Shown here in pieces: positions 1 through 5,467 of a DNA stretch of 5,498 bases. The stretch covers positions 1 through 5,498 of the forward strand of contig JAHRVD010000072.1 in assembly GCA_019090845.1 (NCBI GenBank). Reading direction: 5' to 3'. This DNA is from Marinosulfonomonas sp. (GTDB lineage Bacteria; Pseudomonadota; Alphaproteobacteria; Rhodobacterales; Rhodobacteraceae). The first letter of the stretch is position 1; each line of letters opens with the position of its first letter. The notes beneath the pieces are model-generated. The model made no database searches. It saw only the letters and a program-made list of their open reading frames with translations, and was not told the origin of the DNA. The position numbers and the translations under genes were made by a program.

Positions 1-855
1 GAAAATCTGGAAGGGTCTTCGCGGCGAACCGCTCAGTCGCTAGGCGATTTGCAGCAACGATTGCAAACCATCGACAAAGCGCAGGCAAATATCGAAAAAC
101 TGTCCGGGGATGTGCTGTCGCTTCAGGATATATTGTCCAACAAACAGACACGCGGTGCTTTTGGGGAAATCCAACTAACCGATATCGTGTCCAAAGCGCT
201 GCCCAAGGACAGTTATACGCTGCAGGCCACGCTTTCGAACGGCAAACGGGCCGATTGCCTGATCCATTTGCCCAATCCGCCGGGGCCAATTGTGGTCGAT
301 GCAAAATTTCCGCTGGAAGCCTATGAGGCCCTGCGCCGCGCCGACACGCAATGGGAGAAAAAGGAAGCCGCGACGTTTTTCAAAACCTCGGTGCGCACCC
401 ACATAAAGGCGATTTCCGAAAAGTATATTCTGGAAGGTGAAACAGCCGATGGTGCGCTGCTGTTTTTACCATCCGAAGCAGTTTACGCAGAGTTGCATGC
501 GAATTTTCCCGAGATCGTTCGCGAGGGGTTCGCGGCCCGCGTCTGGATCGTTTCGCCGACAACCTGCATGGCGACGCTGAACACGATGCGCGCCATTTTG
601 AAAGACGCTCGGATGCGCGAACAGGCGGGCGCAATCCGCAAGGAACTGGCGCTGCTATTTGCGGATGTTGATCGGTTGGGCAACCGGGTTGAAAACCTTG
701 ATCGGCATTTCCATCAGGCTTCCAAGGATATTTCAGAGATCAAGATCTCGGCCGAAAAAGCTGGCAACCGGGCACGGCGGCTGGACAATTTTGACTTTGA
801 AGAATTGGCGCAGGGCGAAGAGAACATCGTGCCGCTGGCCAAACCAGACCGCTAG
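1..855 (+). CDS. rmuC: RmuC family DNA recombination protein, 3' part (5' end outside window)
   Basis: RmuC proteins limit DNA inversions and rearrangements at repeats and are thought to act as nucleases on DNA. The reading frame is open from base 1 and ends at TAG 853-855, giving 284 visible residues. A TTG at 49 is an internal leucine, not a start, because in-frame family-like sequence (ENLEGSSRRTAQSLGDLQQ) precedes it. The visible order is the end of a helical coiled-coil-like segment (about residues 1-45), then the RmuC core starting at LSNKQTRGAFGEIQL (E56), then VDAKFPLE. In that last motif D100-x-K102 resembles the D-x-K of PD-(D/E)XK nucleases. Further conserved blocks are LLFLPSEAVYAEL and ARVWIVSPTTCMATLNTMRA. 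The final ~60 residues are again charged and helical. The typical protein is longer, with an N-terminal membrane anchor and long coiled coil, so that part is presumably upstream. The gene converges on the saccharopine operon. The family call is firm; the catalytic reading of D-x-K is inference. Confidence 0.93.
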   Translation, partial: ENLEGSSRRTAQSLGDLQQRLQTIDKAQANIEKLSGDVLSLQDILSNKQTRGAFGEIQLTDIVSKALPKDSYTLQATLSNGKRADCLIHLPNPPGPIVVDAKFPLEAYEALRRADTQWEKKEAATFFKTSVRTHIKAISEKYILEGETADGALLFLPSEAVYAELHANFPEIVREGFAARVWIVSPTTCMATLNTMRAILKDARMREQAGAIRKELALLFADVDRLGNRVENLDRHFHQASKDISEIKISAEKAGNRARRLDNFDFEELAQGEENIVPLAKPDR

Positions 856-884
856 GAAACGCAGCATTAATCCTGCGATATAAT
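856..884. other. Short convergent intergenic gap
   Basis: Only 29 bases separate the rmuC stop from the stop of the converging minus-strand gene. The gap contains a weak imperfect palindrome, GCAG-C-ATTAAT-C-CTGC (861-876), followed on the plus strand by an AT-rich run without a proper T tract. It could be a feeble bidirectional terminator, but the arms are only four bases around an AT core. I see no convincing intrinsic terminator for either gene. Transcripts from the two sides probably overlap or end by another mechanism. Confidence 0.3.
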
Positions 885-2030
885 TTAACCTGCCACGTGA
901 TCCACAACCTGCACATGTTGGGCTTGGGTGTCGATTTCAGCCATCCAACGGGAAATCAGTTTTGGGTCGTAAGGTGCTGCAGAAACGCCTGCGGGTATTT
1001 CGTGGTTCAAAACAGCCTCGACCGCCAATGACACCGTGACCGAAACCAGCCGCGCCATTGCTGAGCCGCGCAGATCACCCCAAGCATCCAGCGCGTAGGT
1101 TTTGTGATAGCTCGCCACGCCATCCTTTTCAGCAAGCAAGGCCACGCACAGGATCACCCGGTCAGGCTCGCCCTCGCTGTAGGCGTGTTCGGCCCAGAAT
1201 TTATCGGACATTTCGGCCAGCCGCGCGTCGCCTGACGGGCCTTCGAGTGGTTCGATTTCGTCGAATACACCCTGCCATGCTTCGGCCCAGCCGTTCAGGC
1301 GCAGGGTGCCACGGACGAACTCTCGGATATTCCAGTTTCCGTCGAAATGGTATTGTTCGATGAATGGAACCGAGTCGCGATTTGGATAAACTTCAAAGCT
1401 TTCGGGGATTGGCAGCGGTGCTGTGTAGCTGGATATTGCATCCCACGGGCGGCGAACGGAAAGTTCTGAAAATGCACGGATGCATCGGGAAGGTGAGCGC
1501 AGGGCTTTGAGCACGCCAAGGGGGGACCAGCTGAATTTATAGCGAAAAACGTTCGGGTGCTTTGGAACGCCACCACAATAGGAAATGAAGGACAGGGCGT
1601 TTTCCTTGTCATAGGCGGCCGAGGCCCGGTAATCGGCAACGAGCCAATGGGCCATCAAGTGGTCGATCCCAGGATCAAGACCAACCTCATTTACCAAGGC
1701 CACGCCTGCCAGTTTTGCCTGCGCGTCCAGGGTTGCCATTTCTGGCGCGATGTAACTGGAGGATACAAAATGCGCTTTGCGCTGGATGCAAAGTTCAGCC
1801 AGCGGAACATTCCAGTCGGTCGGCAGCATTGAAACGATGATATCGCCCTGCTGCAATTCGGCGCCAAGCTGATCGATGTCGAATGCCTGAATACGGTCGG
1901 TCAGGTCGCCGACTGCATCAATGGCCTTGTCCAGCGTCCGGTTCCAGACTGTTACCTCATGCCCGGCCATTATCAGCCGCCGCAATCCCGGAATTGCCGA
2001 AAGGCCCGTTCCACACCAATGAATTGTCAT
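885..2030 (-). CDS. Saccharopine reductase / saccharopine dehydrogenase (L-glutamate-forming), LYS9 type
   Basis: This family interconverts saccharopine with aminoadipate semialdehyde plus glutamate, using NAD(P). It corresponds to fungal Lys9 and to the SDH half of animal and plant LKR/SDH. The 381-residue protein starts with a Rossmann strand and dinucleotide loop (HWCGTGLSAIPG, residues 4-15) and a basic NRT end of the second strand (30-32). Family hallmarks follow: NEVGLDPGIDHLMAH (114-128), SFISYCGGVPKHPN (147-160), SYTAPLPIPESFEVYPNRDS (201-220) and REFVRGTLRLNGWAEAW (236-252). It is shorter than fungal Lys9 (about 445 residues). ATG 2030-2028 is chosen because it has a GAAAGG site 7 bases upstream and the fold begins directly after it. 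A GTG at 2090 would add 20 atypical residues overlapping the gene before it. It is the second gene of the lysine operon, 11 bases after the upstream stop. Its main role is probably lysine catabolism; cofactor preference and physiological direction cannot be read from sequence. Confidence 0.9.
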   Translation of the reverse strand: MTIHWCGTGLSAIPGLRRLIMAGHEVTVWNRTLDKAIDAVGDLTDRIQAFDIDQLGAELQQGDIIVSMLPTDWNVPLAELCIQRKAHFVSSSYIAPEMATLDAQAKLAGVALVNEVGLDPGIDHLMAHWLVADYRASAAYDKENALSFISYCGGVPKHPNVFRYKFSWSPLGVLKALRSPSRCIRAFSELSVRRPWDAISSYTAPLPIPESFEVYPNRDSVPFIEQYHFDGNWNIREFVRGTLRLNGWAEAWQGVFDEIEPLEGPSGDARLAEMSDKFWAEHAYSEGEPDRVILCVALLAEKDGVASYHKTYALDAWGDLRGSAMARLVSVTVSLAVEAVLNHEIPAGVSAAPYDPKLISRWMAEIDTQAQHVQVVDHVAG

Positions 2031-2037
2031 AAGGCAA

Positions 2038-2043
2038 CCTTTC
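2038..2043 (-). promoter_or_regulatory. Ribosome binding site overlapping the upstream stop codon
   Basis: On the minus strand GAAAGG lies 7 bases before ATG 2030-2028. Its first two bases are part of the TGA stop (2044-2042) of the preceding saccharopine dehydrogenase gene. It decides the start at 2030 over the GTG at 2090, and it suggests that ribosomes finishing the first gene reinitiate on the second (translational coupling, inferred). Confidence 0.75.
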
Positions 2044-3097
2044 AAATATTTACGACATGCTGATCGAACAACTTCTTTGCGCGCGCCCACACACCTGCTT
2101 CCAGATTGTCGAGTGTAAGCAAAGAGGGCAAGAGTTGACGTGCAAAATCATGCGAACTTTCCAACGGCAGCAGTGATGGCAGATTGTCGATAGCGGTGAT
2201 GTCCAGCGGCGGGTCGTCGTGAACGCGCAGCGCCGGTTCGTTCCATGACGTGGTGTGGTCGTAGACCTTGACGGGCGAAAATTCTGAAGTCGGGTCGCAG
2301 GCGATATCGCCTATGACCGACAGGTGGCGCGGCGCTGTTTTGGTGGACGCCGGAACAAAAACCGGACAGCCGGGGGCCGCCAGAATGCAGTTCAGGAACA
2401 CGTCATGTTCCAAAATCTGCGGGAACGGGCCTCCGCTTGCTGTTTCTGGCAGGTCCCAGTCCGTTGTTGCCACATCCAGCGCCGCGCAAAGATCGCGCGC
2501 ACCGCTGCCGACGCGGCCCAATGCGCCAATAATGATGGCGCTGGGGCGCGCAATTAACGTCGCGTTCAGGTCGGCGCTGACATCGTCAATCAGAGCATCG
2601 GCATTTTGGTAGGTTGTAACAGGATCGCAGATATCGCCCTGTTTGACTGCCGCCCAGCATTTCAAGGCAACGGCGGCACCCGCGAACCCGGCCCAATAGC
2701 CGAACGCCGCAACCCGACGCCCATTGTCGTCCGTCAGGTATTCAAGGTCGTAAAGTGCCCCGCCCCCGTCGCGGAATCGTTGCAGCAGGACTTTTCCATC
2801 CGGCTGACCCTTGTAGGCGTGCCCGAACATTATGTGGCGATGCCCCAAGGCCGTGCCGTCATCAGGCAGCTCTTTGAGGCCAAAAATAATTGCGTCTGCC
2901 GGGGCGTCGGGCCAGCTGTTCTCGTGCGCGATCTCGCAACCCGCCTGCACATAGCCATCAATTTCGATTGCTCGTGTCGGGCTGTTTTCGACACTTACGC
3001 GCAGACCCGCGGCTATCAGGCTGGCAGCACCTTCCGGCGTCAGACCAACCCGTTCTTCATGATCGCGCTGCTCGGCGCGCACCCACAAATGAGTCAT
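2042..3097 (-). CDS. Saccharopine dehydrogenase (NAD+, L-lysine-forming) / lysine-ketoglutarate reductase, LYS1 type
   Basis: The enzyme couples lysine and 2-oxoglutarate to saccharopine, or runs in reverse, in the cytosol. The 351-residue protein matches the fungal Lys1 layout, from memory of the yeast sequence, nearly end to end. R16 in EERVGLTP, K75 in IFGLKELP and H93 in HIMFGHAYK align with yeast R18, K77 and H96, the latter two being the catalytic Lys/His pair. Then come YDLEYLTDDNGRRVAAFGYW (116-135), the nucleotide-binding loop IIIGALGRVGSGARDL (188-203), GGPFPQI (222-228), the substrate-region motif DNLPSLLPLESS (304-315) and WARAKKLFDQH (337-347) at the C-terminus. Length is close to yeast Lys1 (about 370). 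ATG 3097-3095 has a strong AGGAGG site 5 bases upstream. It is the first gene of the operon, followed by the LYS9-type gene, the same order as the LKR and SDH domains in animal and plant fusion enzymes. Catabolic lysine-ketoglutarate reductase activity is the likely role; direction is inference. Confidence 0.93.
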   Translation of the reverse strand: MTHLWVRAEQRDHEERVGLTPEGAASLIAAGLRVSVENSPTRAIEIDGYVQAGCEIAHENSWPDAPADAIIFGLKELPDDGTALGHRHIMFGHAYKGQPDGKVLLQRFRDGGGALYDLEYLTDDNGRRVAAFGYWAGFAGAAVALKCWAAVKQGDICDPVTTYQNADALIDDVSADLNATLIARPSAIIIGALGRVGSGARDLCAALDVATTDWDLPETASGGPFPQILEHDVFLNCILAAPGCPVFVPASTKTAPRHLSVIGDIACDPTSEFSPVKVYDHTTSWNEPALRVHDDPPLDITAIDNLPSLLPLESSHDFARQLLPSLLTLDNLEAGVWARAKKLFDQHVVNI

Positions 3098-3102
3098 CGT
3101 TT

Positions 3103-3108
3103 CCTCCT
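3103..3108 (-). promoter_or_regulatory. Strong ribosome binding site of the LYS1-type gene
   Basis: The minus strand reads ACAGGAGGAAACG directly before ATG 3097-3095. AGGAGG is a full anti-Shine-Dalgarno match with 5 bases before the start codon, which supports this start and efficient translation. Confidence 0.85.
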
Positions 3109-3148
3109 GTGCAATAGCAGGGGCTTAGGCGAAAGAATCAGCGGTGCC

Positions 3149-3160
3149 AATCGGTCGATT
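3149..3160. repeat. Short perfect-arm palindrome upstream of the LYS1-type gene
   Basis: AATCG-GT-CGATT has two perfect 5-base arms around a 2-base centre. It lies 52 bases upstream of the start codon at 3097, a usual place for an operator overlapping or just after a promoter. It is short enough to occur by chance, and no regulator can be named. Confidence 0.35.
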
Positions 3161-3303
3161 CCCTAATGCCGCACCTTGGTGAAGCTTTGCATCAACAAAA
3201 CTATGGTCAGCGTTCCGGTTTCAACAGGAACATGGGCAAGCAGTTTGGGCCAAAGAATTTGGAAATTACGTTACGGAACAAATGAATAGCGTGTAAGGTT
3301 TGG

Positions 3304-3346
3304 ATTGAAATTCTTTTTGAAGTGTTGTTATTGAAATTAATTGAAC
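3304..3346. repeat. Cluster of TTGAA direct repeats in the AT-rich core
   Basis: Four TTGAA copies begin at 3305, 3317, 3331 and 3341, with start-to-start steps of 12, 14 and 10 bases. Two of them lie in the longer identical word ATTGAAATT (3304-3312 and 3330-3338), and an AATTAATT palindrome (3335-3342) lies between the last two. Steps near one helical turn would place the elements roughly on one DNA face, as expected for a multimeric regulator. The stretch is only about 30% GC, so some recurrence is expected by chance. Confidence 0.4.
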
Positions 3347-3371
3347 GCTCGGTCAGAAAAGTTGTAGATAG

Positions 3372-3420
3372 TTGCTGCTCAAATCGTCTACAAATGAAAC
3401 GAGTAGCAATTGAGCGGCGG
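3372..3420 (+). repeat. Imperfect inverted repeat in the ligase leader
   Basis: The arms 3372-3382 (TTGCTGCTCAA) and 3410-3420 (TTGAGCGGCGG) could pair over 11 positions in RNA, 8 Watson-Crick and 3 G-U, with a 27-base loop. The loop contains a smaller possible stem, CTAC (3388-3391) with GTAG (3403-3406). No T tract follows, so it is not an intrinsic terminator. It might be a leader structure or a chance repeat; it ends about 80 bases before the ligase start. Confidence 0.3.
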
Positions 3421-3486
3421 GTTGGCATCGGGATGAGGGTGCGGGCCGGGTTGAACTTCGGGTCTAGCTATTTGGCTACCGGGTTG
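3418..3486 (+). repeat. Three copies of CGGGTTG in a G-rich leader
   Basis: CGGGTTG occurs at 3418-3424, 3447-3453 and 3480-3486, spaced 29 and 33 bases apart (near three helical turns) in the last 80 bases before the ligase gene. The third copy runs into the ribosome binding site. The segment is strongly G-rich on the plus strand, unlike the AT-rich DNA just upstream. The function is unknown, and base bias may explain it. Confidence 0.35.
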
Positions 3487-3492
3487 GGGAGG
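3486..3492 (+). promoter_or_regulatory. Ribosome binding site that decides a TTG start
   Basis: GGGGAGG lies 7 bases before TTG 3500-3502. The frame is open back only to a TGA at 3452-3454 and contains no ATG or GTG start with a site of its own. The first in-frame ATG downstream would remove about 50 conserved residues. This site therefore fixes the TTG as the start. Confidence 0.8.
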
Positions 3493-3499
3493 AAAAGAC

Positions 3500-5467
3500 T
3501 TGGCTGAACAGGCTGTAGCAATAGACGGGAATGTTTCCCTTCCGGCGCTTTTGGCGCGGAATGCAAAAAAGTTTGGCACAAGCCCGGCTTACCGTGAAAA
3601 AGAATTTGGTGTCTGGCAAACTTGGACATGGTTGGAGACAGCCGAAGAAATCCGTGCGATGGCGCTTGGGTTTCTTTCACTGGGAATGGAAAAGGGCGAC
3701 TATGTTGCGATCATCGGTCGTAATCGGCCGGCTCTTTACTGGTCGATCGTGGCCGTTCAATCGGTTGGTGCGATCCCGGTTCCGTTGTATCAAGATGCTG
3801 TTGCCGATGAGATGGCCCATGTTCTGGACAACTGCGGTGCCAAGTTCGTGGTGGTCGGAGATCAGGAGCAGGTCGACAAAGTTCTGGAGGTTCAGGATCG
3901 GGTCCAAGACATCGCCCATATGGTCTATCTGGATCCCCGTGGCTTGCGCAAATACGACCATTCGCGCCTGCATTCCATGCAAGACATTCAAGCAGAAGGC
4001 CGCGCCGCGCATGAGCGTTTCGAGGTAGATCTTGCTTCACGAATAGATGCGCTGACCTATGACGACACCTGCATAATGATGTATACGTCGGGCACCACCG
4101 GGCGGCCTAAGGGCGTGGTCTTGTCTAACAGAAATGTTGTCGAAACCTCAAAAAATACCTCAGAATTCGACCACCTGCGCTCTACCGATGATACCTTGGC
4201 CTACTTGCCGATGGCATGGGCCGGGGATTTTGTATTTTCAATCGGGCAGGCTTACTGGACCGGGTTCTGCGTGAACTGCCCGGAAAGCGCTGACACGATG
4301 ATGACCGATCTGCGAGAGATCGGGCCAACATATTACTTTGCGCCACCTCGGGTTTTCGAAACCCAGCTAACAAACGTGATGATCCGGATGGAGGATGCCG
4401 GGCCTTTCAAGCAATGGCTGTTCCGGGTTTTCATGGATCACGCCAAACGGGTTGGGCCGGATATTCTGGACGGAAATCCGGTCGGCTTCTGGGATCGTTT
4501 GAAATACAAGCTCGGCGAATTCCTGATTTACGGTCCATTGAAGAATACGCTTGGTTTCAGCCGCGTGCGCGTTGGATACACCGCGGGCGAAGCGATTGGG
4601 CCGGAAATCTTTGATTTTTATCGCTCAATCGGGATCAGCCTAAAGCAGCTTTACGGTCAGACCGAAGCTTGCGTTTTCGTCACTCAGCAGCCTGATGGCG
4701 AGGTGCGCCCAGACACTGTGGGTATTCCGTGTCCCGGTGTTGAACTGCGGATTTCTGATGATGGCGAGGTATTCTATCGCTCGCCCGGCGTGTTTGTGGA
4801 ATACTTCAAGAACCCGGAAAGCACTGCCGACACCAAAGATGCAGACGGTTGGGTCGCCACGGGCGACGCCGGTTTCATCGAGGCTGATACCGGTCATCTG
4901 CGAATTATCGACCGGGCCAAGGATGTGGGCAAGCTGCATGATGGGCGGATGTTCGCGCCGAAATATGTAGAGAACAAGCTGAAGTTCTACCCAAATATTC
5001 TTGAAGCTGTGGTGTTTGGTTCTGACCGGGAATTTTGCACTGCTTTCATCAATATTGACCTGACTGCTGTGGGCAACTGGGCCGAGCGAAACAATATCGC
5101 CTATGCCTCTTATCAGGAACTGGCCGGGCATCCCGAGGTTTATCGGATGATCCGCGAACATGTTGAGGAAGTGAACGTTTCTGTGGCGGCCGACGAAATG
5201 TTGTCTGGTTGTCAAATCCACCGCTTCTTGATCCTGCATAAAGAACTGGATGCGGATGATGGTGAGCTGACGCGAACCCGCAAGGTTCGGCGTCGCTTTG
5301 TGGAAGAGAAATTCGGCGACCTGCTGACCGCGCTTTATGACGGATCAAGCGAACAATACACCGAGACCGAAGTAACCTACGAAGATGGCCGCAAAGGCAA
5401 GATAACCGCAACGCTGGAAATCTGCGATGCGGCGGTTCAGGGCGGCGAAAGGATGGCGGCGGAATGA
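3500..5467 (+). CDS. AMP-binding acyl-CoA ligase (long-chain fatty-acid-CoA ligase-like)
   Basis: The enzyme should activate a carboxylic acid with ATP to an acyl-adenylate and transfer it to CoA. The 655-residue protein carries the adenylate-forming motifs in order: the phosphate loop YTSGTTGRPKG (195-205), YLPMAW (235-240), YGQTEA (385-390), GWVATGDAG (450-458) with D456, the hinge region IIDRAKDVGKLHDG (469-482), and LTRTRKVRRRFVEEKF (590-605) with the likely catalytic K595. The IDRxKD hinge and overall length resemble long-chain acyl-CoA synthetases (FAA/ACSL type) more than acetyl-CoA synthetase. A tail of about 50 residues after the last motif is acidic, then mixed. No signal peptide or clear membrane span is seen, so it is probably cytosolic or peripheral. 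The TTG start is supported by GGGGAGG. Its TGA stop overlaps the next start as ATGA, so it heads an operon, probably with a branched-chain-type ABC transporter. The substrate may be a fatty or aromatic acid; sequence alone does not decide. Confidence 0.9.
   Translation: MAEQAVAIDGNVSLPALLARNAKKFGTSPAYREKEFGVWQTWTWLETAEEIRAMALGFLSLGMEKGDYVAIIGRNRPALYWSIVAVQSVGAIPVPLYQDAVADEMAHVLDNCGAKFVVVGDQEQVDKVLEVQDRVQDIAHMVYLDPRGLRKYDHSRLHSMQDIQAEGRAAHERFEVDLASRIDALTYDDTCIMMYTSGTTGRPKGVVLSNRNVVETSKNTSEFDHLRSTDDTLAYLPMAWAGDFVFSIGQAYWTGFCVNCPESADTMMTDLREIGPTYYFAPPRVFETQLTNVMIRMEDAGPFKQWLFRVFMDHAKRVGPDILDGNPVGFWDRLKYKLGEFLIYGPLKNTLGFSRVRVGYTAGEAIGPEIFDFYRSIGISLKQLYGQTEACVFVTQQPDGEVRPDTVGIPCPGVELRISDDGEVFYRSPGVFVEYFKNPESTADTKDADGWVATGDAGFIEADTGHLRIIDRAKDVGKLHDGRMFAPKYVENKLKFYPNILEAVVFGSDREFCTAFINIDLTAVGNWAERNNIAYASYQELAGHPEVYRMIREHVEEVNVSVAADEMLSGCQIHRFLILHKELDADDGELTRTRKVRRRFVEEKFGDLLTALYDGSSEQYTETEVTYEDGRKGKITATLEICDAAVQGGERMAAE

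Larger units (their letters stand above)
3098..3499. promoter_or_regulatory. 402-base divergent control region between the lysine operon and the acyl-CoA ligase operon
   Basis: No gene is supported here. The open frames inside it (such as 3207-3428 minus and 3322-3507 plus) lack ribosome binding sites and recognisable protein features. Composition changes sharply along it: 3301-3360 is about 30% GC, 3241-3300 about 38% and 3421-3480 about 60%. Both operons must be transcribed outward from here, so their promoters should lie in the AT-rich centre. I find no strong sigma-70 match. The best plus-strand candidate is TTGAAC (3341-3346), 18 bases, TAGATA (3365-3370), which has a poor -10. Short symmetrical elements that could be operators include AATCG-GT-CGATT (3149-3160), CACC-TT-GGTG (3172-3181) and TTTGG-G-CCAAA (3244-3254). 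The regulator is unknown; lysine catabolic genes elsewhere are often controlled by Lrp/AsnC proteins, but no site can be assigned. Confidence 0.6.

Noticed and set aside
49..51. TTG as the start of a 268-residue RmuC protein
   Set aside because: The frame stays open to base 1 and the preceding codons encode sequence typical of RmuC, so this is an internal codon of a gene cut by the window edge.
2031..2090. GTG at 2090 as the start of the LYS9-type gene
   Set aside because: It would overlap the upstream coding region and add 20 residues unlike the family. ATG at 2030 has a better ribosome binding site and starts directly at the Rossmann fold.
2606..3166. 186-residue plus-strand open frame opposite the LYS1-type gene
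   Set aside because: It is the antisense shadow of a strongly conserved coding region, with no family resemblance of its own.
3341..3370. Sigma-70 promoter TTGAAC-18-TAGATA
   Set aside because: The -10 matches only three of six consensus bases, so I mention it as the best candidate in the control region but do not call it as a promoter.
3207..3428. 73-residue minus-strand open frame in the divergent region
   Set aside because: There is no ribosome binding site before its ATG, no recognisable protein feature, and it lies in AT-rich regulatory-type DNA.
3461..3480. Hairpin GGTCTAGC-TATTTG-GCTACC just before the ribosome binding site
   Set aside because: It has only four contiguous pairs plus two across a bulge; too weak to call a regulatory structure.
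3322..3507. 61-residue plus-strand open frame in the divergent region
   Set aside because: It would start with GTG without a ribosome binding site, run through the ligase's own site and end just inside the ligase gene in another frame.
4640..5239. 199-residue minus-strand open frame opposite the ligase
   Set aside because: It is the antisense of the conserved C-terminal ligase motifs; its length is due to codon bias of the real gene.
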